52,104 nt of DNA from Phoronis australis (taxonomy: Eukaryota; Phoronida; Phoronidae). A program made the translations under genes and the position numbers. Shown in pieces: positions 1-11,300 of the stretch. The DNA lies in NCBI GenBank assembly GCA_002633005.1, contig NMRA01000847.1, forward strand, positions 64,001-116,104, written 5' to 3'. Below the pieces are notes generated by a model that saw nothing but the letters and a program-made list of their open reading frames with translations, was not told the origin of the DNA and made no database searches. Position 1 is the stretch's first letter; every line of letters begins with the position of its first letter.

Positions 1-184
1 CCAGACTTTACATGCAACCTCACCGGTCGTTATTACTCTACGCGTGCTAGCGCAGTGCACTGTTGTTCCTGGGTTTGCTTCAATTTTATTCTTCTTCTGA
101 CCAACTTTGACAAAATGGTTGCAGGTATGTTCTTCAAATTTAACATATGATTTTAAGCAGTATATAAATTTTGATTTGTTAAAT

Positions 185-1100
185 ACTTATAGTCCATAAT
201 GCAGCGGAAAAGGTCATTTGGTGCAAAGGTCATATAATTTTCAAAGTGCTACTCCTTTTTTTTAAAGCTATTCTTTTGAAATTCGGTACACAGGTTTAAG
301 TCAATAAGGCAACTTAAAAAGTTACTTTTCTAAGTAATCGGGTCATCCAATAAGCTTAAACAGGTCATTAGGTGCAAACTAAGATTTTGAGCTACACTTC
401 AAATTCTCAGGTCTGATTGGCACAGGTAATTCAATTTCGAATCCAAAGTTTCAGGTCATTTAGTGCAACCATGGGGTCATTAGATGCATTTTTCTTCTGA
501 AAATTTAACCTCTTCTTTTACCAAGTATTCTGATGTGTCAACCGTTAGACAAGTGTGATTCTCAGCATTAAACACATTTTTCATGGGCTTTGCAATAATT
601 CTCTTAAAGACGCTTATAATGCACCGGATAGGGTCAATTAGTGCAAAGGTCACATAACGTTCAAAATGTTAATATCTCTTACGTTTTTCAAGGAATTCTT
701 TTCACATTCAGCACAATAGTGTAAGTCAACATGCCAATTGAACACCTTACTTTACTACGTAATAGGCCTTAGCAATCAGAAAAAATAGGTCAAAGGTCAT
801 TGAGTGCAAATTAAAATTTTGAGGCAAAGACTTCAAAATTACATGTCTGTTTACTAAATGCAATTGAGTTTGAATTTTAAATTTTCAGGTCATTTGGTGC
901 ACCCACGAGGTCATTAGGTGCATTTTTCTTCTAAAAGTTTGACCAATTTATTCATCTTGTATTTTGAAGTGCTTAAGTAAAACATCTGGGTTTCTTAGCA
1001 TTAACCACACTTTTAATCAAGTTTACAATTATTCTCTCATCGGGGTTCATCATGCATTGGAAGAGGTCAATTAGTGGAGAGGTCATCAAAATATTAACAG
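185..1100. repeat. ~430-bp tandem repeat, about 2.2 units, rich in GGTCATTNGGTGCA
   Basis: Three starts of the same unit can be lined up by eye near 191, 611 and 1046. Each begins with an ATAATGCA-like stretch followed by GGTCA-TTGGTGCAAAGGTCA-like sequence. Inside each unit the phrase GGTCATT(A/T)GGTGCA recurs. The copies differ by many substitutions, so the array is old. No coding potential was seen. Confidence 0.75.
787..799 (+). promoter_or_regulatory. Perfect DR1 nuclear-receptor-type site
   Basis: Two AGGTCA hexamers are separated by one A. This is the canonical direct-repeat-1 layout bound by RXR, HNF4 or COUP-TF type receptors. It lies inside a repeat that carries many single AGGTCA half-sites, so it may only reflect repeat composition. 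Function is inferred, not shown. Confidence 0.3.
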
Positions 1101-1110
1101 GTAATTTCTC

Positions 1111-2002
1111 CTACAATTTTAACGAATTCCTTTTCATATTGGTAAACGGGTTGCAGTCAGTAACTTCCCATAACAATTCCTTTAATACGCACGCACAGAG
1201 TCCATCATTGTCACGCCGTGACAATAATCTTTCTAGGTTCTAGATGTTAATACATGTAGGTTTCACGACGAGGTGACGAGCAGAGCTATCCGGGCTGAGT
1301 GAAATTTCGGGGTCTAACGGAGCTCACCATGCACACAGTGGTACCTACACGTAGACGTAGTTTGACAGTAGTCTTCATATAAGTAGCTTGCTAGCTACGT
1401 TAGACCCCCAAAATTTTACACAGCCGAGGTAGCTGTATTCTTAACCAAGTTGTGAAAGTTATATCAACATGTAGAGCTAACGACCGCTATGGGTGTATCC
1501 AAAATCTGGGAGTCAACTGACACTCAGTTTGGCCGTTGCTGTCGTTTAAGTGAAAAATAATGTAATAAACACCATTTTCTTGCATAATTCTACGCCTTTT
1601 GTAACTAAAAAGTCTATCATCGTTTCAAAAACAGTAAGCTCTTGAAACGCGCAAGCGCCATTTCCTTATTTTTTGCGACATTTCTCGGGAGAAGGTGGCA
1701 GCTTTGCAGCAGCAAAATTTGTTCTACAATTCGCTTTGTTGGTATTAAGGTAATAAAAGCCTATAGCGAAATGAAACCAGCTAGCTCCAATAATTTTTGT
1801 AACACTGGCAAAAAGATTAGTTAACTCAAAGTGAATTGTTCGTCGTTTTTAATGACATTGATTTTGTGTCAGAATTTATTTGGCTATTTTTTACTCACAT
1901 CGGCGCACAGGTGTACATTTAGTACACAGCTTTGCACCAACGCTAGGTATTCCCTTGATTTGGCGATTCTAGGTGTGTCAAATATGATTTCATACATGCA
2001 GA
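1111..2002. other. Gene-free stretch, 3' flank of the CABIT-like gene
   Basis: No supportable exon, RNA gene or mobile element was seen. The short open frames here lack splice context and resemble nothing known. The part nearest 2002 is probably the 3' untranslated region of the minus-strand gene. Confidence 0.4.
1875..1880 (-). promoter_or_regulatory. Candidate poly(A) signal AATAAA
   Basis: TTTATT on the plus strand reads AATAAA on the minus strand. It lies about 123 bases downstream of the stop codon of the minus-strand CABIT-like gene, a plausible distance for a short 3' untranslated region. Confidence 0.4.
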
Positions 2003-2512
2003 CTAAACAGAGATCAGAATCCTTTTGACGTTAAAGCCTACAAAGAGTGACAAATAGATTTTGATGGTTTTTATGTTGGGAACAATACCGAGGGTTGCGT
2101 ACTTTTGTTGATCATTGAAAAACGAATGATGGTATGATAACTGAAGCCCCGTACCTTCGTGACAATCCATCCATTTTTCCAACACATGTGGCAACGGCTG
2201 GGGAATCCTTTCCCACTCAGCGGGTAGCTTGCTTATGCCGACCTCGGTAATCTCTAGTGTTAAATTTAAGAAGTTTCTCAATTGCAACAGCGACAAAAAC
2301 AGCTTGGATGACAATGCATCGGTGTGAACAACGGAATATTTGTAGCGATGGTTAACAAAATCAATGTTCGTCGGAATGGAGATTGGTCGAGTTGTATCAG
2401 GACTTGTAGCTATCGCGAAACAGACTTCCTCCACTGACTGTATAGTAAGAACTTGTAAGTTTTCTCTTTTGACAAGAACACCGTCAGGTAATTCAGGAAT
2501 AATTCTGACCCT
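2003..2512 (-). CDS. CABIT-domain (GAREM-like) protein, exon 4 (last)
   Basis: This exon encodes residues 180-348 and the stop codon. It opens after an AATTTCAG acceptor in phase 0, matching the end of exon 3. The start, RVRIIPEL followed by a hydrophilic stretch and a beta-rich FVNHRYKYSVV segment, resembles the second half of the CABIT region of GAREM proteins. Near the middle, PHVLEKWMDCHEGTG resembles the W-x(3)-C-x-E segment that follows the CABIT region in GAREM1. The known GAREM proline-rich tail and SAM domain are absent. The protein ends soon after, so it is either a short CABIT-only paralogue or has alternative 3' exons outside my model. CABIT proteins (GAREM, THEMIS) act as cytoplasmic adaptors in receptor tyrosine-kinase or antigen-receptor signalling. 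The role here is inferred from family resemblance only. Confidence 0.6.
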   Translation of the reverse strand, partial: RVRIIPELPDGVLVKRENLQVLTIQSVEEVCFAIATSPDTTRPISIPTNIDFVNHRYKYSVVHTDALSSKLFLSLLQLRNFLNLTLEITEVGISKLPAEWERIPQPLPHVLEKWMDCHEGTGLQLSYHHSFFNDQQKYATLGIVPNIKTIKIYLSLFVGFNVKRILISV

Positions 2513-2699
2513 CTGAAATTGATAATTTAATGATTAGCAACAGATATACTAAAACAGGCAGTGGCACGGGTTCAGAAGGGGTGTTAGAGTGAGCGTTTTG
2601 TGGTGCCGGAGGGGAGGGGTTCGTTGGCAGAAGTGGACGCATAAAGGATTAACTTTACGTAGTGACTACATGTATATTCTCGGTGGATTGAAAGCGATA

Positions 2700-3275
2700 T
2701 GCTTCTAGGGGCCATTAGGAGGTCAAATCTGCCCTAAAATTATATGGTGCCGTTTCACTGACATCACATACCTATGAGTTGAATTTCATTAAAATTTGTG
2801 AATCAGAACTCTAGATATCATCCATAAACGCTCTTATACAAAGCGCAATGCGGCCACTAGGAGGTGCTGCAGTGGTTTCAATCACTTGAATTAATAGTGC
2901 TAGAGCGCTGACGTCATTTACCTCTATACAAAGCTTCATTGAAATCCGTCAATTGGTTCTTTAGGGATATTCCCCAAATTCGCTACTAGGAGGCGACTTG
3001 CAGTGGCCCAATCTACTCCAAAATCAAGTGGTTCCGGTGGATTGTAATAATTTCCTTCTGTTTTAAGTTTCAATGAAATCCGCCAGTCATTTCTCTAGAT
3101 ACCTTCCGGATATGATCTTCCCCAAAACAACACTTGAAAAGTCCTTTGGAGAGCACAAAATGGCCACTTGGAGGTACTTAAGTGGTCGAGCCCTCCCAAA
3201 AATCTGCTATTGTTTTCACATTGACATCTCATACCTCTGAGCCAAGTTTCACCGGAATCCGTCAATCTTCCCCGA
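2700..3275. repeat. Degenerate ~130-180-bp tandem repeat in intron 3
   Basis: Four units are marked by GGCCA(C/T)TAGGAGG-like sequence near 2710, 2853, 2981 and 3161. Units also share CATACCT(A/C)TGAG-like and TGAAATCCGTCAAT-like phrases. The array lies between exons 4 and 3 of the CABIT-like gene. It looks like an old minisatellite. Confidence 0.65.
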
Positions 3276-3391
3276 AAGTACTGAAATGTCACGCACCAGG
3301 TGACGGGGCATATTAAAAAATGTTGCCCTACAGTACGTCCTTGTGACAAACTTCCGATCAAAATCAGACTAGCAGATTTAAGGATGTCTAG

Positions 3392-3401
3392 AGGACACAC
3401 A

Positions 3402-3458
<57 letters not shown>

Positions 3459-3465
3459 ACAAGCG
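3392..3465. repeat. (CA)n microsatellite
   Basis: An almost pure CA dinucleotide run of about 70 bases, followed by GC-rich purine-pyrimidine alternation (AAGCGCGCGC). Alternating purine-pyrimidine DNA of this kind can adopt Z-form. The apparent proteins here are repeat artefacts. Confidence 0.95.
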
Positions 3466-3644
3466 CGCGCGCACGCACGGACGCACGCAGACACACACAG
3501 TCACACTCACATATGTGTGGCCGCATAAAAATGATACCCTGTTTAGCTTAAACACCCGCACAATTGGCATTTGAATCAAATATGACCATTGTTTATACAA
3601 ACCTAATATTGAACAGATTCTTGCGTTTGAGAATGAATACAAAC

Positions 3645-3779
3645 CTGCGGCATTTTCAACTTCGCCAGATCAGAGGCGTGCTCTAATTCTTCGGAAGGCA
3701 TCGCAGAAAAACTCGCGGTGATTTGATGGGCAGGCATTCGTATTTTCTGTTTGTTCGACTGAAGCTCACCACACAAGTA
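3645..3779 (-). CDS. CABIT-domain (GAREM-like) protein, exon 3
   Basis: This is a 135-bp exon encoding residues 135-179. It is bounded by a TATATTTCAG acceptor and a GCAG/GTTTGT donor and is phase 0 at both ends. The peptide starts YLCGELQSNKQKIRMPAHQI and then reads ASFSAMP. This fits the CABIT pattern in which a hydrophobic-Cys strand is followed by a short basic turn, a Pro-containing strand and a conserved small-x-Phe. The exon length is an exact multiple of three, so skipping it would keep the frame. Confidence 0.65.
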
Positions 3780-3988
3780 CTGAAATATAAAACTGTGACA
3801 CTTGCATAAATGTATACAAAAGATGTCACTATGCCATGTTTTGACGAAATTTTGCAAAAACATTGTTGCAATGCCATTTATTGCTGCAATCTCCCACTGT
3901 TGAATCATTCACTCCACCCATCGTCGCACTGACTCTAGCGTTAAAAACAACTATGATATTTATACATGTACAATAAATGAATATATTT

Positions 3989-4064
3989 TGTGCGTGTGCG
4001 TGTGTGTTTGTGTGTGTGTGTGTGTGCGTGTGTGTTTGTGTGTATGTGTTTGCGTAGGCGTGTG
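3989..4064. repeat. (GT)n-like microsatellite
   Basis: Interrupted GT repeat with GCGTGTGTGT variants, in intron 2 of the CABIT-like gene. It is the complement-sense counterpart of the CA run 530 bases upstream, so the two could pair in single strands. Confidence 0.9.
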
Positions 4065-5059
4065 TTTACATTTTTCAGTGCTACGCTTATAAAATTATTG
4101 TATTTAACTGAAGTACTCATGCAGAAACTGCTTAAAATTTCTAGTTTGAAAAATACTCTATATTTCGCCATGCGTCTGAGGGCTTGGCTTCACCAGCAAA
4201 ATGAGTACATTTAAATGAAACAACCTCTTATGCCTGACCACATACATGTAGTTTGCCGAGAAGTTGGAATTCGCACTCGTACCAACAAAGTAAATGAATG
4301 GTACCGATGTCGCACCAAGGCAAAACAACATGGTTTTCATTGTCCTTGAAAATCTATTGAGTGTGCTTTAATTCTGCAAGTTATGCCTTTTTCTTGTTTT
4401 TTGAGACAGGGAGGAAACAAAACAAGTATTTGTAGAACCAGACTAGAGATGAAGTCGATATCTGTTTTACCCAGACCTGGAAAGTCCCTATTTTGAAAGC
4501 ACTTCCTTGTTCCTGTAGTTTTTTTCTGCAAATACTATTCACCTTCAGACAAATGGAATTGGAAAGACATTTTTAAGTAATGACATGATTTGTCCCAAAT
4601 TTCTGGAGTATAAAGGTCAAGAGCGTTTGGAATACAGTCAAGAAAAATGCCCAATTTGCAGTTTACTGGTCATTATGTGGCATATCCAAGTTTCCGGTAG
4701 AAATACCAAAGCTAAAAGCCATGGCTTCGTTGAATTTCTTTATCCAGAAAAAACTCCATCACGTGAGCTTTTCTGCAAGATGTGCATTTATTTTAGGTAT
4801 CTCGAGACAGAATGATTGCAAGGGCCTTTGTTGAACCAGTTAACGAAATCACCTGTGGTCATGCAATCCCTTCTATTAGCTGGAACCTAGCGGCCACGGG
4901 AAAATCCCGTTGGGTTTGACACCTATATCGAGTTATACCATGACCAAATTATGTTTGACAAGTGCTATCTGTAACTGAGCACCCATAACAGGAAAAGTAT
5001 CCAATAGCAGAAGAATAAAGACTCCAAACCAATATACAGACGGTAGGTAAACATACTGT

Positions 5060-5125
5060 ACACTTGCACGTTAACAAAAAGCACGTTCCGAGTGACGTGC
5101 CCTTCGTCAGCGGTGTCAAGTAAAA
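5060..5125 (-). mobile_element. Possible Penelope-like element 3' tail
   Basis: On the minus strand the sequence reads GACGAAGGGCACGTCACTCG and then GAACGT. This resembles the 'gacgaagggc...cgaaacgt' phrase common at the 3' ends of Penelope-like retroelements. No coding part was found next to it. Weak evidence. Confidence 0.3.
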
Positions 5126-6138
5126 CGCTACAGACTAAGAGAGATATTTACATGTATGTACCCTATCATAACAATACTGTATGACCTATGTGCAGTATTA
5201 TCTAAACAGAGGGGCAATATCCTTCTAGGTCAACATTTTTCGAGGCAAAGGTGAAAGAACCAGTTTTCTCAACTACTGTATGAAGTATTCGGGGAAACTG
5301 TCATATGTGAAAACAAAATTCTGGAAACATGTGGTTTGCACTAATGACGTACCCTGGTGGCTTATCATTCCCAACACCAAGCTACGATACTTACTAAACA
5401 CAGTTGAGTGATTTACGGCTGAATATTTTCTACAAAAACCTCGTTTTTAAAAACAGTTGGCAATTTGCTACGTACTTCATATTCACATCCGCGCCAAACA
5501 ACCACAGAGATAAGGAATTAACGTGCAGCCAAGTTCCACTTTAAGCAAGCGTTTTTTGTTTATGCTTGAACTGCATACTAGATTTCCAGTCATAATCATC
5601 AGATTCAAATGGACTTGCTTATTTAGGAAAGCGAGTTTCGTATAGTTATGCCGCCTATTGACCGCGATCAGTCGAAAATTTCAGTCGCTGTTTGTGAAAA
5701 GTTCACCTCGCAGGGCAGTACATTGCTCGATTTCGTTATAAAGTACTTATTCTAGTGAGGTTACTGCTCCAATATGCTTCTCTACGTCGGCTCTTTTCCT
5801 CACATGCTCTCAAGCGATTAGCCTGGCCTTGATTTTTTCACTCCGACTATGATAAGCACTGAAAACTGCCCCAGTCGGCCATTTTCACGATGTCTGGCAA
5901 CGAAACAGCTCAATGAGATAACCGCCTCGGTTTACTTAAAATTTGACTGGCAGCATTTGGTAGGAATTAGCGATTTGTAATAAAATCATCAAAACAAATT
6001 TTTGTGAAAACAATCAACTCTATCCTTAAATAATCCCAAAACGCGTTTTTTTCAGCCGTAAAAGCGAGATGTGTCCATTAAAAGCAGCGTTAAACATACA
6101 CGTAGCGCAAAATTTATTGCCCCATTTTGAAAACAAAA

Positions 6139-6234
6139 TAGTAAAAGGTAATGGTCTGATAGAACGTGCCCAAATTTTAAGAACCAGTTTTCTCCACTGA
6201 ATACGGGCTTCAGACTGGTTCTCAAAAATGGTAT
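6139..6234. repeat. Hairpin repeat, copy 1
   Basis: It contains GAACCAGTTTTCTCCAC and, about 20 bases later, a near-complement GACTGGTTCTC, so the segment can fold back on itself. A clear homologue lies at 7205-7310 in the same orientation. A small MITE-like repeat is likely. A fragment of the same GAACCAGTTTTCTC phrase also occurs near 5257. Confidence 0.6.
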
Positions 6235-6409
6235 GACACTTCTTATGAAACTGATCCGAGGTCTGCCCTGTAAGGTTCGTGGCCAATTGGAAGCTCCCCG
6301 AAACTCTTGGTTATCGAAGTCCGTTGACTTGCGAGTTAGAACTGTTGAATGACTACCCACATTAAAAATCGTGCTCAGCATTGCCCAATTATGTGAATCA
6401 GTCCAAAAT

Positions 6410-6787
6410 AAGGACTCAACTCAGTTCTCTAAATCTACTGAGTGGGCTTGTGAAATCACTGATTGTCCTCTCATAGGTTGTTTGAATACCATTACTAAGC
6501 CGATCCTTAGCTTTGATACAAATCAAGCTTGAAATCTACGTTGAATTCTCAATATTATTGAAACCAAGCAACGCCTCTAATTTAAGGACGAAGTCCCTAA
6601 TTTCTTTGATTGACTTAAGTGTTCAGTTTTTAATTATATTATTAGAAAAATGTCATTACTCAAGGAGGAGCTTATAATAAAGATAACATAAAAGAAAAAT
6701 TATTACATCTGTGGATAAACAAAGAAACAAATAGGCAACAGATTTAGGGTGTTGAGTCCCTATTTGGGTCACTGTTTCATGTATCTA
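6410..6787. repeat. Dispersed ~400-bp repeat, copy 1
   Basis: This stretch aligns by eye along its whole length with 41445-41848 in the same orientation. Shared phrases include TAGCTTTGATACAAATC, GCCTCTAATTTAAGGAC and ATTACATCTGTG. Both copies are diverged and non-coding. The family is unknown to me. Confidence 0.75.
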
Positions 6788-7204
6788 GGCGCTGAAGTCT
6801 TGCGTGATTTTAACGCTGTTTATGCGCGTTGGCCCGTGCATTTGTATTAAAACTAAAACATTTGTTTTTTCAATAACATTTTGGTAATTCCAGATTCGCA
6901 CTAAGACGCATAATATGCACTTATACAGTGTATTGCACATGCTCGCATCTTAGACCAAACGACCTTAGAGCATCTTTTGACAATTCTCAACACTTCAATC
7001 AGTAAACACTAAAAACTGAAAACACTTCAACGTCCACCGTTTTAAAGCCGATGAGCAAACCTTCACTCAAATCTAAATTTCTTCGTTTTACTGGAATTCT
7101 TTAGCCTATATGAATTGGGTGGATGTGCCTAATAACTGCAGCTTACCACATCCACCGATCCGGTAATTATATCTACATATACATGTACGAGGAACAAGTG
7201 GCAT

Positions 7205-7310
7205 TGAAAATAGGGTAATGATCGGACATAACGTGCCCGAATTTTGAGAACCAGTTTTCTCCACCGAATAACGGGCATCGAACTAGTCCTCAAAATGAGG
7301 ACACGTTACA
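7205..7310. repeat. Hairpin repeat, copy 2
   Basis: Homologue of 6139-6234. TTTGAGAACCAGTT pairs imperfectly with AACTAGTCCTCAAA about 30 bases later. The rest of 7311-8279 shows no exon or repeat that I can support. Confidence 0.6.
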
Positions 7311-8279
7311 TGTATATCCAACTATTGCCGAAGAGAGGCAATCATAAATAAGGAGGAACTGCCGTCAGAGGAAATGCTGTAGACAAGTCGCCAAAATGTA
7401 GTTCTCTAATTTTGCCAACACGTCAAAACATACGAAAGTTGACCTTCTTCAAAGGAGCACAAAGAAGAAATGTCCTTCACTAACTGAGACTTCTGCACTT
7501 CATATGCACCCTGGCTTTAGTTTTGATAACCTGCGAAACGTATAGATTTGTTGAATCATAGTGAATCGTCTCTTTCACCGCATACGTATTGGATTGTTTC
7601 TGAAAATTGGCCTCACATTTCAGACAAGGAAGTTTTTAAAGCAAACAGAAGATTGTTTGTCAAGTTGATAGCACGGGTTACTCAGGTAAGGTGACATTAA
7701 ACCGGTGCTTTCCAAGTTTGCTTTTTTACAGTCAAGAGATTGGTCTCAGAGTGTTACTCAGTCAAAATAGGTGCGATATCTGGGCTTGAAAGGAACCGCT
7801 ATTTCTTCAGACCATGCTAATGAGTTTTCGGGTCGCAACATGCCCTGAGATTTTATTAACTTTGAGAACTTTCAAGCTCTTATAGAGAGCCCAGCGATAA
7901 TTTCTTAGTCTGGCAAAGGAACAAAAACATTTTTTTCACAGCACGGATTTAATGTCACTTTAAAGATGTCATAATCCGTGTTCTTTCCTTAGCGTTTAGA
8001 CCTTGCTGAGATTAAAAGTGATTTCTGTCGTAGCGAAGAACTGACACGTCGTTATTGCCGCGACTGATAAATCTATGCGACTTCCATGACCTCACGCGAT
8101 AACGACACCATCAGTATTTCCTGTAACAGCAATAATCACACTTTATCAGAGCAAGAAATAAGTTGAACCATTTTTACAATTGTAAGTGGTCAATATTAAT
8201 TTTTAATAGGAGGCAAGTTCATAAAAACCTGAATTGCTGAATTTTTAGTATGCATGAGTATTGCGCCATCACACTTTAC

Positions 8280-8461
8280 CTTGTAACCATCTTTATCTTC
8301 CTCGACGCCGTGAACGTCAAAACACTCATCAAGGGGCACAGAATACTCCAAGACGTCGGTGTAGAATTCTTGAACGCATCGTAAGACATTGGGAAGTTTG
8401 GTAGGGCATCTTTCAACGACTGCAGCTACTGTGTCGAATGCCATGTCGTCGAACATGGGAT
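8280..8461 (-). CDS. CABIT-domain (GAREM-like) protein, exon 2
   Basis: This is a 182-bp exon with a TTTTTTAG acceptor and an ACAAG/GTAAAG donor. Joined to the single G left over from exon 1 it gives an intact phase. It encodes residues 74-134, beginning DPMFDDMAFDTVAAVVERC and continuing into PTKLPNVLRCVQEFYTD. In GAREM the CABIT region continues after its first F-x-LLE segment with EPVQYFNSVEEVAKAFP, then a strand and a glycine/acid-rich linker. The same order is seen here, with FDTVAAVVERCP in that place and an acidic EEDKDG before the next strand. Residue-level similarity is moderate; family assignment is by pattern. Confidence 0.65.
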
Positions 8462-8914
8462 CTAAAAAAGATACGCGTAAGGAGATTCAAAAATAACATC
8501 TGACTGGCCTCAGTAATGTTAAACTGCAACACAAAGAATTCATGGTTCATAACACAATGCTTCACGTTTTTTTCTTATTCAAATAAACATCAGGTAATCA
8601 CAAGACTCAAAATTACATACAAAATACACAATCTTGACAAGACGCAAGGAGCTAACAGGGATCAAGTCTATTTCTTAATAAAACAATTCTAGTTTTCATA
8701 ATTTGGACTTCTTTTTGAACTCTTATCTGTGAATACAACAGATAACCGTTTCCAAATTATATCTACGCCCGGCACGAATTCGAAAAAAATCTAATTTTAA
8801 CAAAATTAAAATGATACGGAAACCGTCGTTGAATATCTCATACTGTTCTACTTGAACCATGTTTTCATGAGAGTCTAGAACAACGTCCTACATACACTTT
8901 GGTTCGTCGGGATA

Positions 8915-9236
8915 CTTCCACTAGGGGTCACTCATATTTTCAAGGTGCCCACAGGCTTGTATCAAAAATTGTCGAGAGATCCTTTATTGCGGGTGCCAGG
9001 TCTGCTAATTACCGCCCCCTTTTGCTGGGTAGAATTTCCTGTAAGATTGCGTACGGCAAGTGCACCTTTTTGGGGTTGCGGCCAATGCAGTGGGCCCTTT
9101 GTGGGGACGAAATGGTAATTTAGGGGCCTATTGGACACAGCGAGAGTCCCGCAAAACTTGCTGAAAAGTACCGCCTACCCGCAATTTTTGGTAGACCCCT
9201 GCGGGCACTTTGTCAATATGAGTGACACTCCCTGGA
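8915..9236. mobile_element. Fold-back (MITE-like) element with ~50-bp imperfect inverted ends
   Basis: The left arm holds GTCACTCATATTTTCAAGGT, then GCCCACAGG and TATCAAAAATTG. The reverse complement of the right arm holds GTCACTCATATTGACAAAGT, then GCCCGCAGG and TACCAAAAATTG. The two arms enclose about 210 bases. No coding sequence is supported and no target duplication was identified. Confidence 0.6.
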
Positions 9237-9310
9237 ACATCCACCAACAGCGTGTTCTGTGACAAGACCTCAGACATCACATACAGTGTACAGTAGACCA
9301 GGCGATACAT

Positions 9311-10363
9311 GCAGCTCGCGCTGTTAATATAACGCCATATTGGAGAGTGCTATACAGGGCAAAATGAACGGAAAACAGTGGGAGTCCTACGGCATCAGTA
9401 AAAAAATGCGGGACTCCGAGTGTTATTCTTGCAGCTAAAGAGTTAAGTTTTTGGTCCTGCTATTGAGTCGTGGTTTTTTGGTCCGGCCATGGAGTTTAGG
9501 TTCATTTGGTACTGCAACTAGGTTTTTATGTTCTGCCACCATAGCTTAAGCGGATCGACTATATGCCTTGTTTCCACATTCGTCTTGGTGATTGAGACCA
9601 TATAAGATCAATTAAATAGATAATTATTGACCGGCATATGCTGTTATCCAATGATGATGCTGCTTGCTAATTATATTTAAGTAAATTTTTGGTATTAATG
9701 ACAACCATGTGTATTTTTACTTGTACTGATCAATAACATCCCCGAACTTACTCGCCAGTCATCGAAATCAGTACGTCTAAGTGAATAGTGTATTCTCTAA
9801 TGAAATACAATGTATGTACTGCTTTAAAAACTCATTTCTTAATATGTATTCCAAAATCAGATGTTTTCTGTTGTATCAAAACAAACAAATCCATGCAAAA
9901 TCTTCACTTATATCGAAGTTGATATTGGCACTTTTGTAGATTTGCCTTGCTTGCTTACGAGCTATCTGTTTTGTGACGAAACTTGCGCAACGAAGTAAAG
10001 TGCATAGTAACCAAAATATCAAACCTGTACGACTGAATTGCGCATCCAACCTTCACCCAATACAGGCAACAGAATTTCCCACCTGAAACCGAATGGAAAT
10101 ATACCCAACTGAGCCTAACCGAGCTAATGTAACATTAGTTATGACCCCGTGAAAAGTTACTCCGGTTAGTTTTTTCACAGGGTCTAAATTTAATGTGAAG
10201 AATTCTTCAGCCATGAAAAAATGACCCCACGTCAGTGAAAACCCGTCTCGTCATTATTCAACGGTTCCCCCGCAACAGGGGGTTGGGATATGCAGACGGC
10301 ATGCGTGAGAGAAGAATTTATTTAAAATTTCTCGGCTGAGGGTCGCGCAGTACGTATATCATA
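9311..10363. other. Intron sequence without recognised features
   Basis: Part of intron 1 of the CABIT-like gene, up to the edge of element A. A short hairpin (GACCCCGTGAAAA against TTTTTTCACAGGGTC) is present near 10143-10183. Nothing else is supportable. Confidence 0.4.
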
Positions 10364-10367
10364 TTAA

Positions 10368-10386
10368 AGTGTAAATTGCAAGGTCT
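10368..10386 (+). repeat. Left terminal inverted repeat of element A
   Basis: AGTGTAAATTGCAAGGTCT directly follows TTAA. It is identical to the reverse complement of 15323-15341. Confidence 0.75.
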
Positions 10387-10602
10387 CAACCAATCTGAAC
10401 AACAATATGCTCTAAATTCATGTTTATAATTATTATTGCTATATTCTTAATATTAACTGAATTGTACGTCGCTATAAAAAGTTATTTACATATTTGTTGC
10501 CGTGGCGTTGTAACGCCATTGTTGTAACGGAAAATAGAAACGGCGCCATTTTCCTTCGTTACACATCTGTGACGTGGTGTTGGGGAACACAAAGAAAACA
10601 AT

Positions 10603-10872
10603 ATGGATCCCAGTGAGTACAGCAGCGTAGATGAAGAATATTTTGAAAGATACAGGGAGGGTCAGGTGGAGTTTTCAGACGATTCTGACGTTTCGGATGT
10701 GGAGGAGGAGGCGACAGACCCCATAGGAACCGTTGAATTTGTGCTCACACCTTCTCTCTAGTAGAACCGTTTCCCTTGCTCCGGTTGTCGACGATCCAGC
10801 CCCAGCCGGTTCGTGCAGTGAATATCAACGGGCAGAAGGTGCGCAGGAGTTGCGACAGAATGTTAGTGACTG
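10603..10872 (+). pseudogene. P2X7 intracellular-domain-like gene of element A, exon 1 (frameshifted)
   Basis: The ATG at 10603 lies 10 bases after the motif shared with the THAP gene. It opens an acidic N-terminus (MDPSEYSSVDEEYFERY, then a DDSDVSDVEEE run) typical of stand-alone P2X7-like proteins. This frame stops at TAG near 10759. Beyond that, the frame that reaches the splice site is shifted by +1: PVVDDPAPAGSCSEY and later QNVSDW. The last W is split by a strong TG/GTAAGA donor at 10872/10873 and completed by exon 2. At least one indel therefore breaks the exon. A decayed gene and a base-call error in the draft are both possible. The SLVEPFP peptide seen in the third frame sits where relatives have a Y-x-FEP motif, which suggests two compensating indels. 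Confidence 0.55.
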
Positions 10873-11090
10873 GTAAGAATATTATAAATATGCATCATAC
10901 TACCGCGAATTACTACTTGGTCTTTTTTAATTTTAAGTTCAGTAGCTTTACCGGTCACTCCCAGGCGCTCTCGTCCCCACTGATGAATCATTTTTCAGCC
11001 GTGGATAAGTACCAGTTTCAGTGATAAAAAATGGGACTCGTTGCACTTACGCAAATCACTCAACAATGTGTGGTCTTTCATTATTTGTAG

Positions 11091-11300
11091 ACAGTGGCGC
11101 ATTGGTTTGGGCCCCGGACTCTTGTTTGTGAGACTCGGGTTCGAATCCTGGCTTTCACTGGCAGACAATTGGGCATTGTACGAAGTTGTCTCCTACTCCC
11201 CTGAGCTCAGTCTTACTAGTGAGTGAATAAATGTATGCATGGGAAAGAATGAGAACCACCTCCCAATACTCAACTGTGTAGTGTAAACAAGAGGAAAAAA
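11091..11300 (+). mobile_element. tRNA-derived SINE in the intron of the P2X7-like gene
   Basis: An A-box-like GTGGCGCATTGG (11094-11105) is followed by a perfect B box GGTTCGAATCC (11138-11148) at the usual spacing. A non-tRNA body then runs to an A-rich end near 11295. The head cannot fold into a full tRNA acceptor stem, so a SINE rather than a tRNA gene. Confidence 0.7.

Noticed and set aside
3095-3642. Cys/Val- and His/Thr-rich proteins on both strands
   Set aside because: They are translations of the (CA)n microsatellite.
6026-6381. Minus-strand open frames of 86 and 109 residues
   Set aside because: They overlap the hairpin repeat, lack splice context and show no motif.
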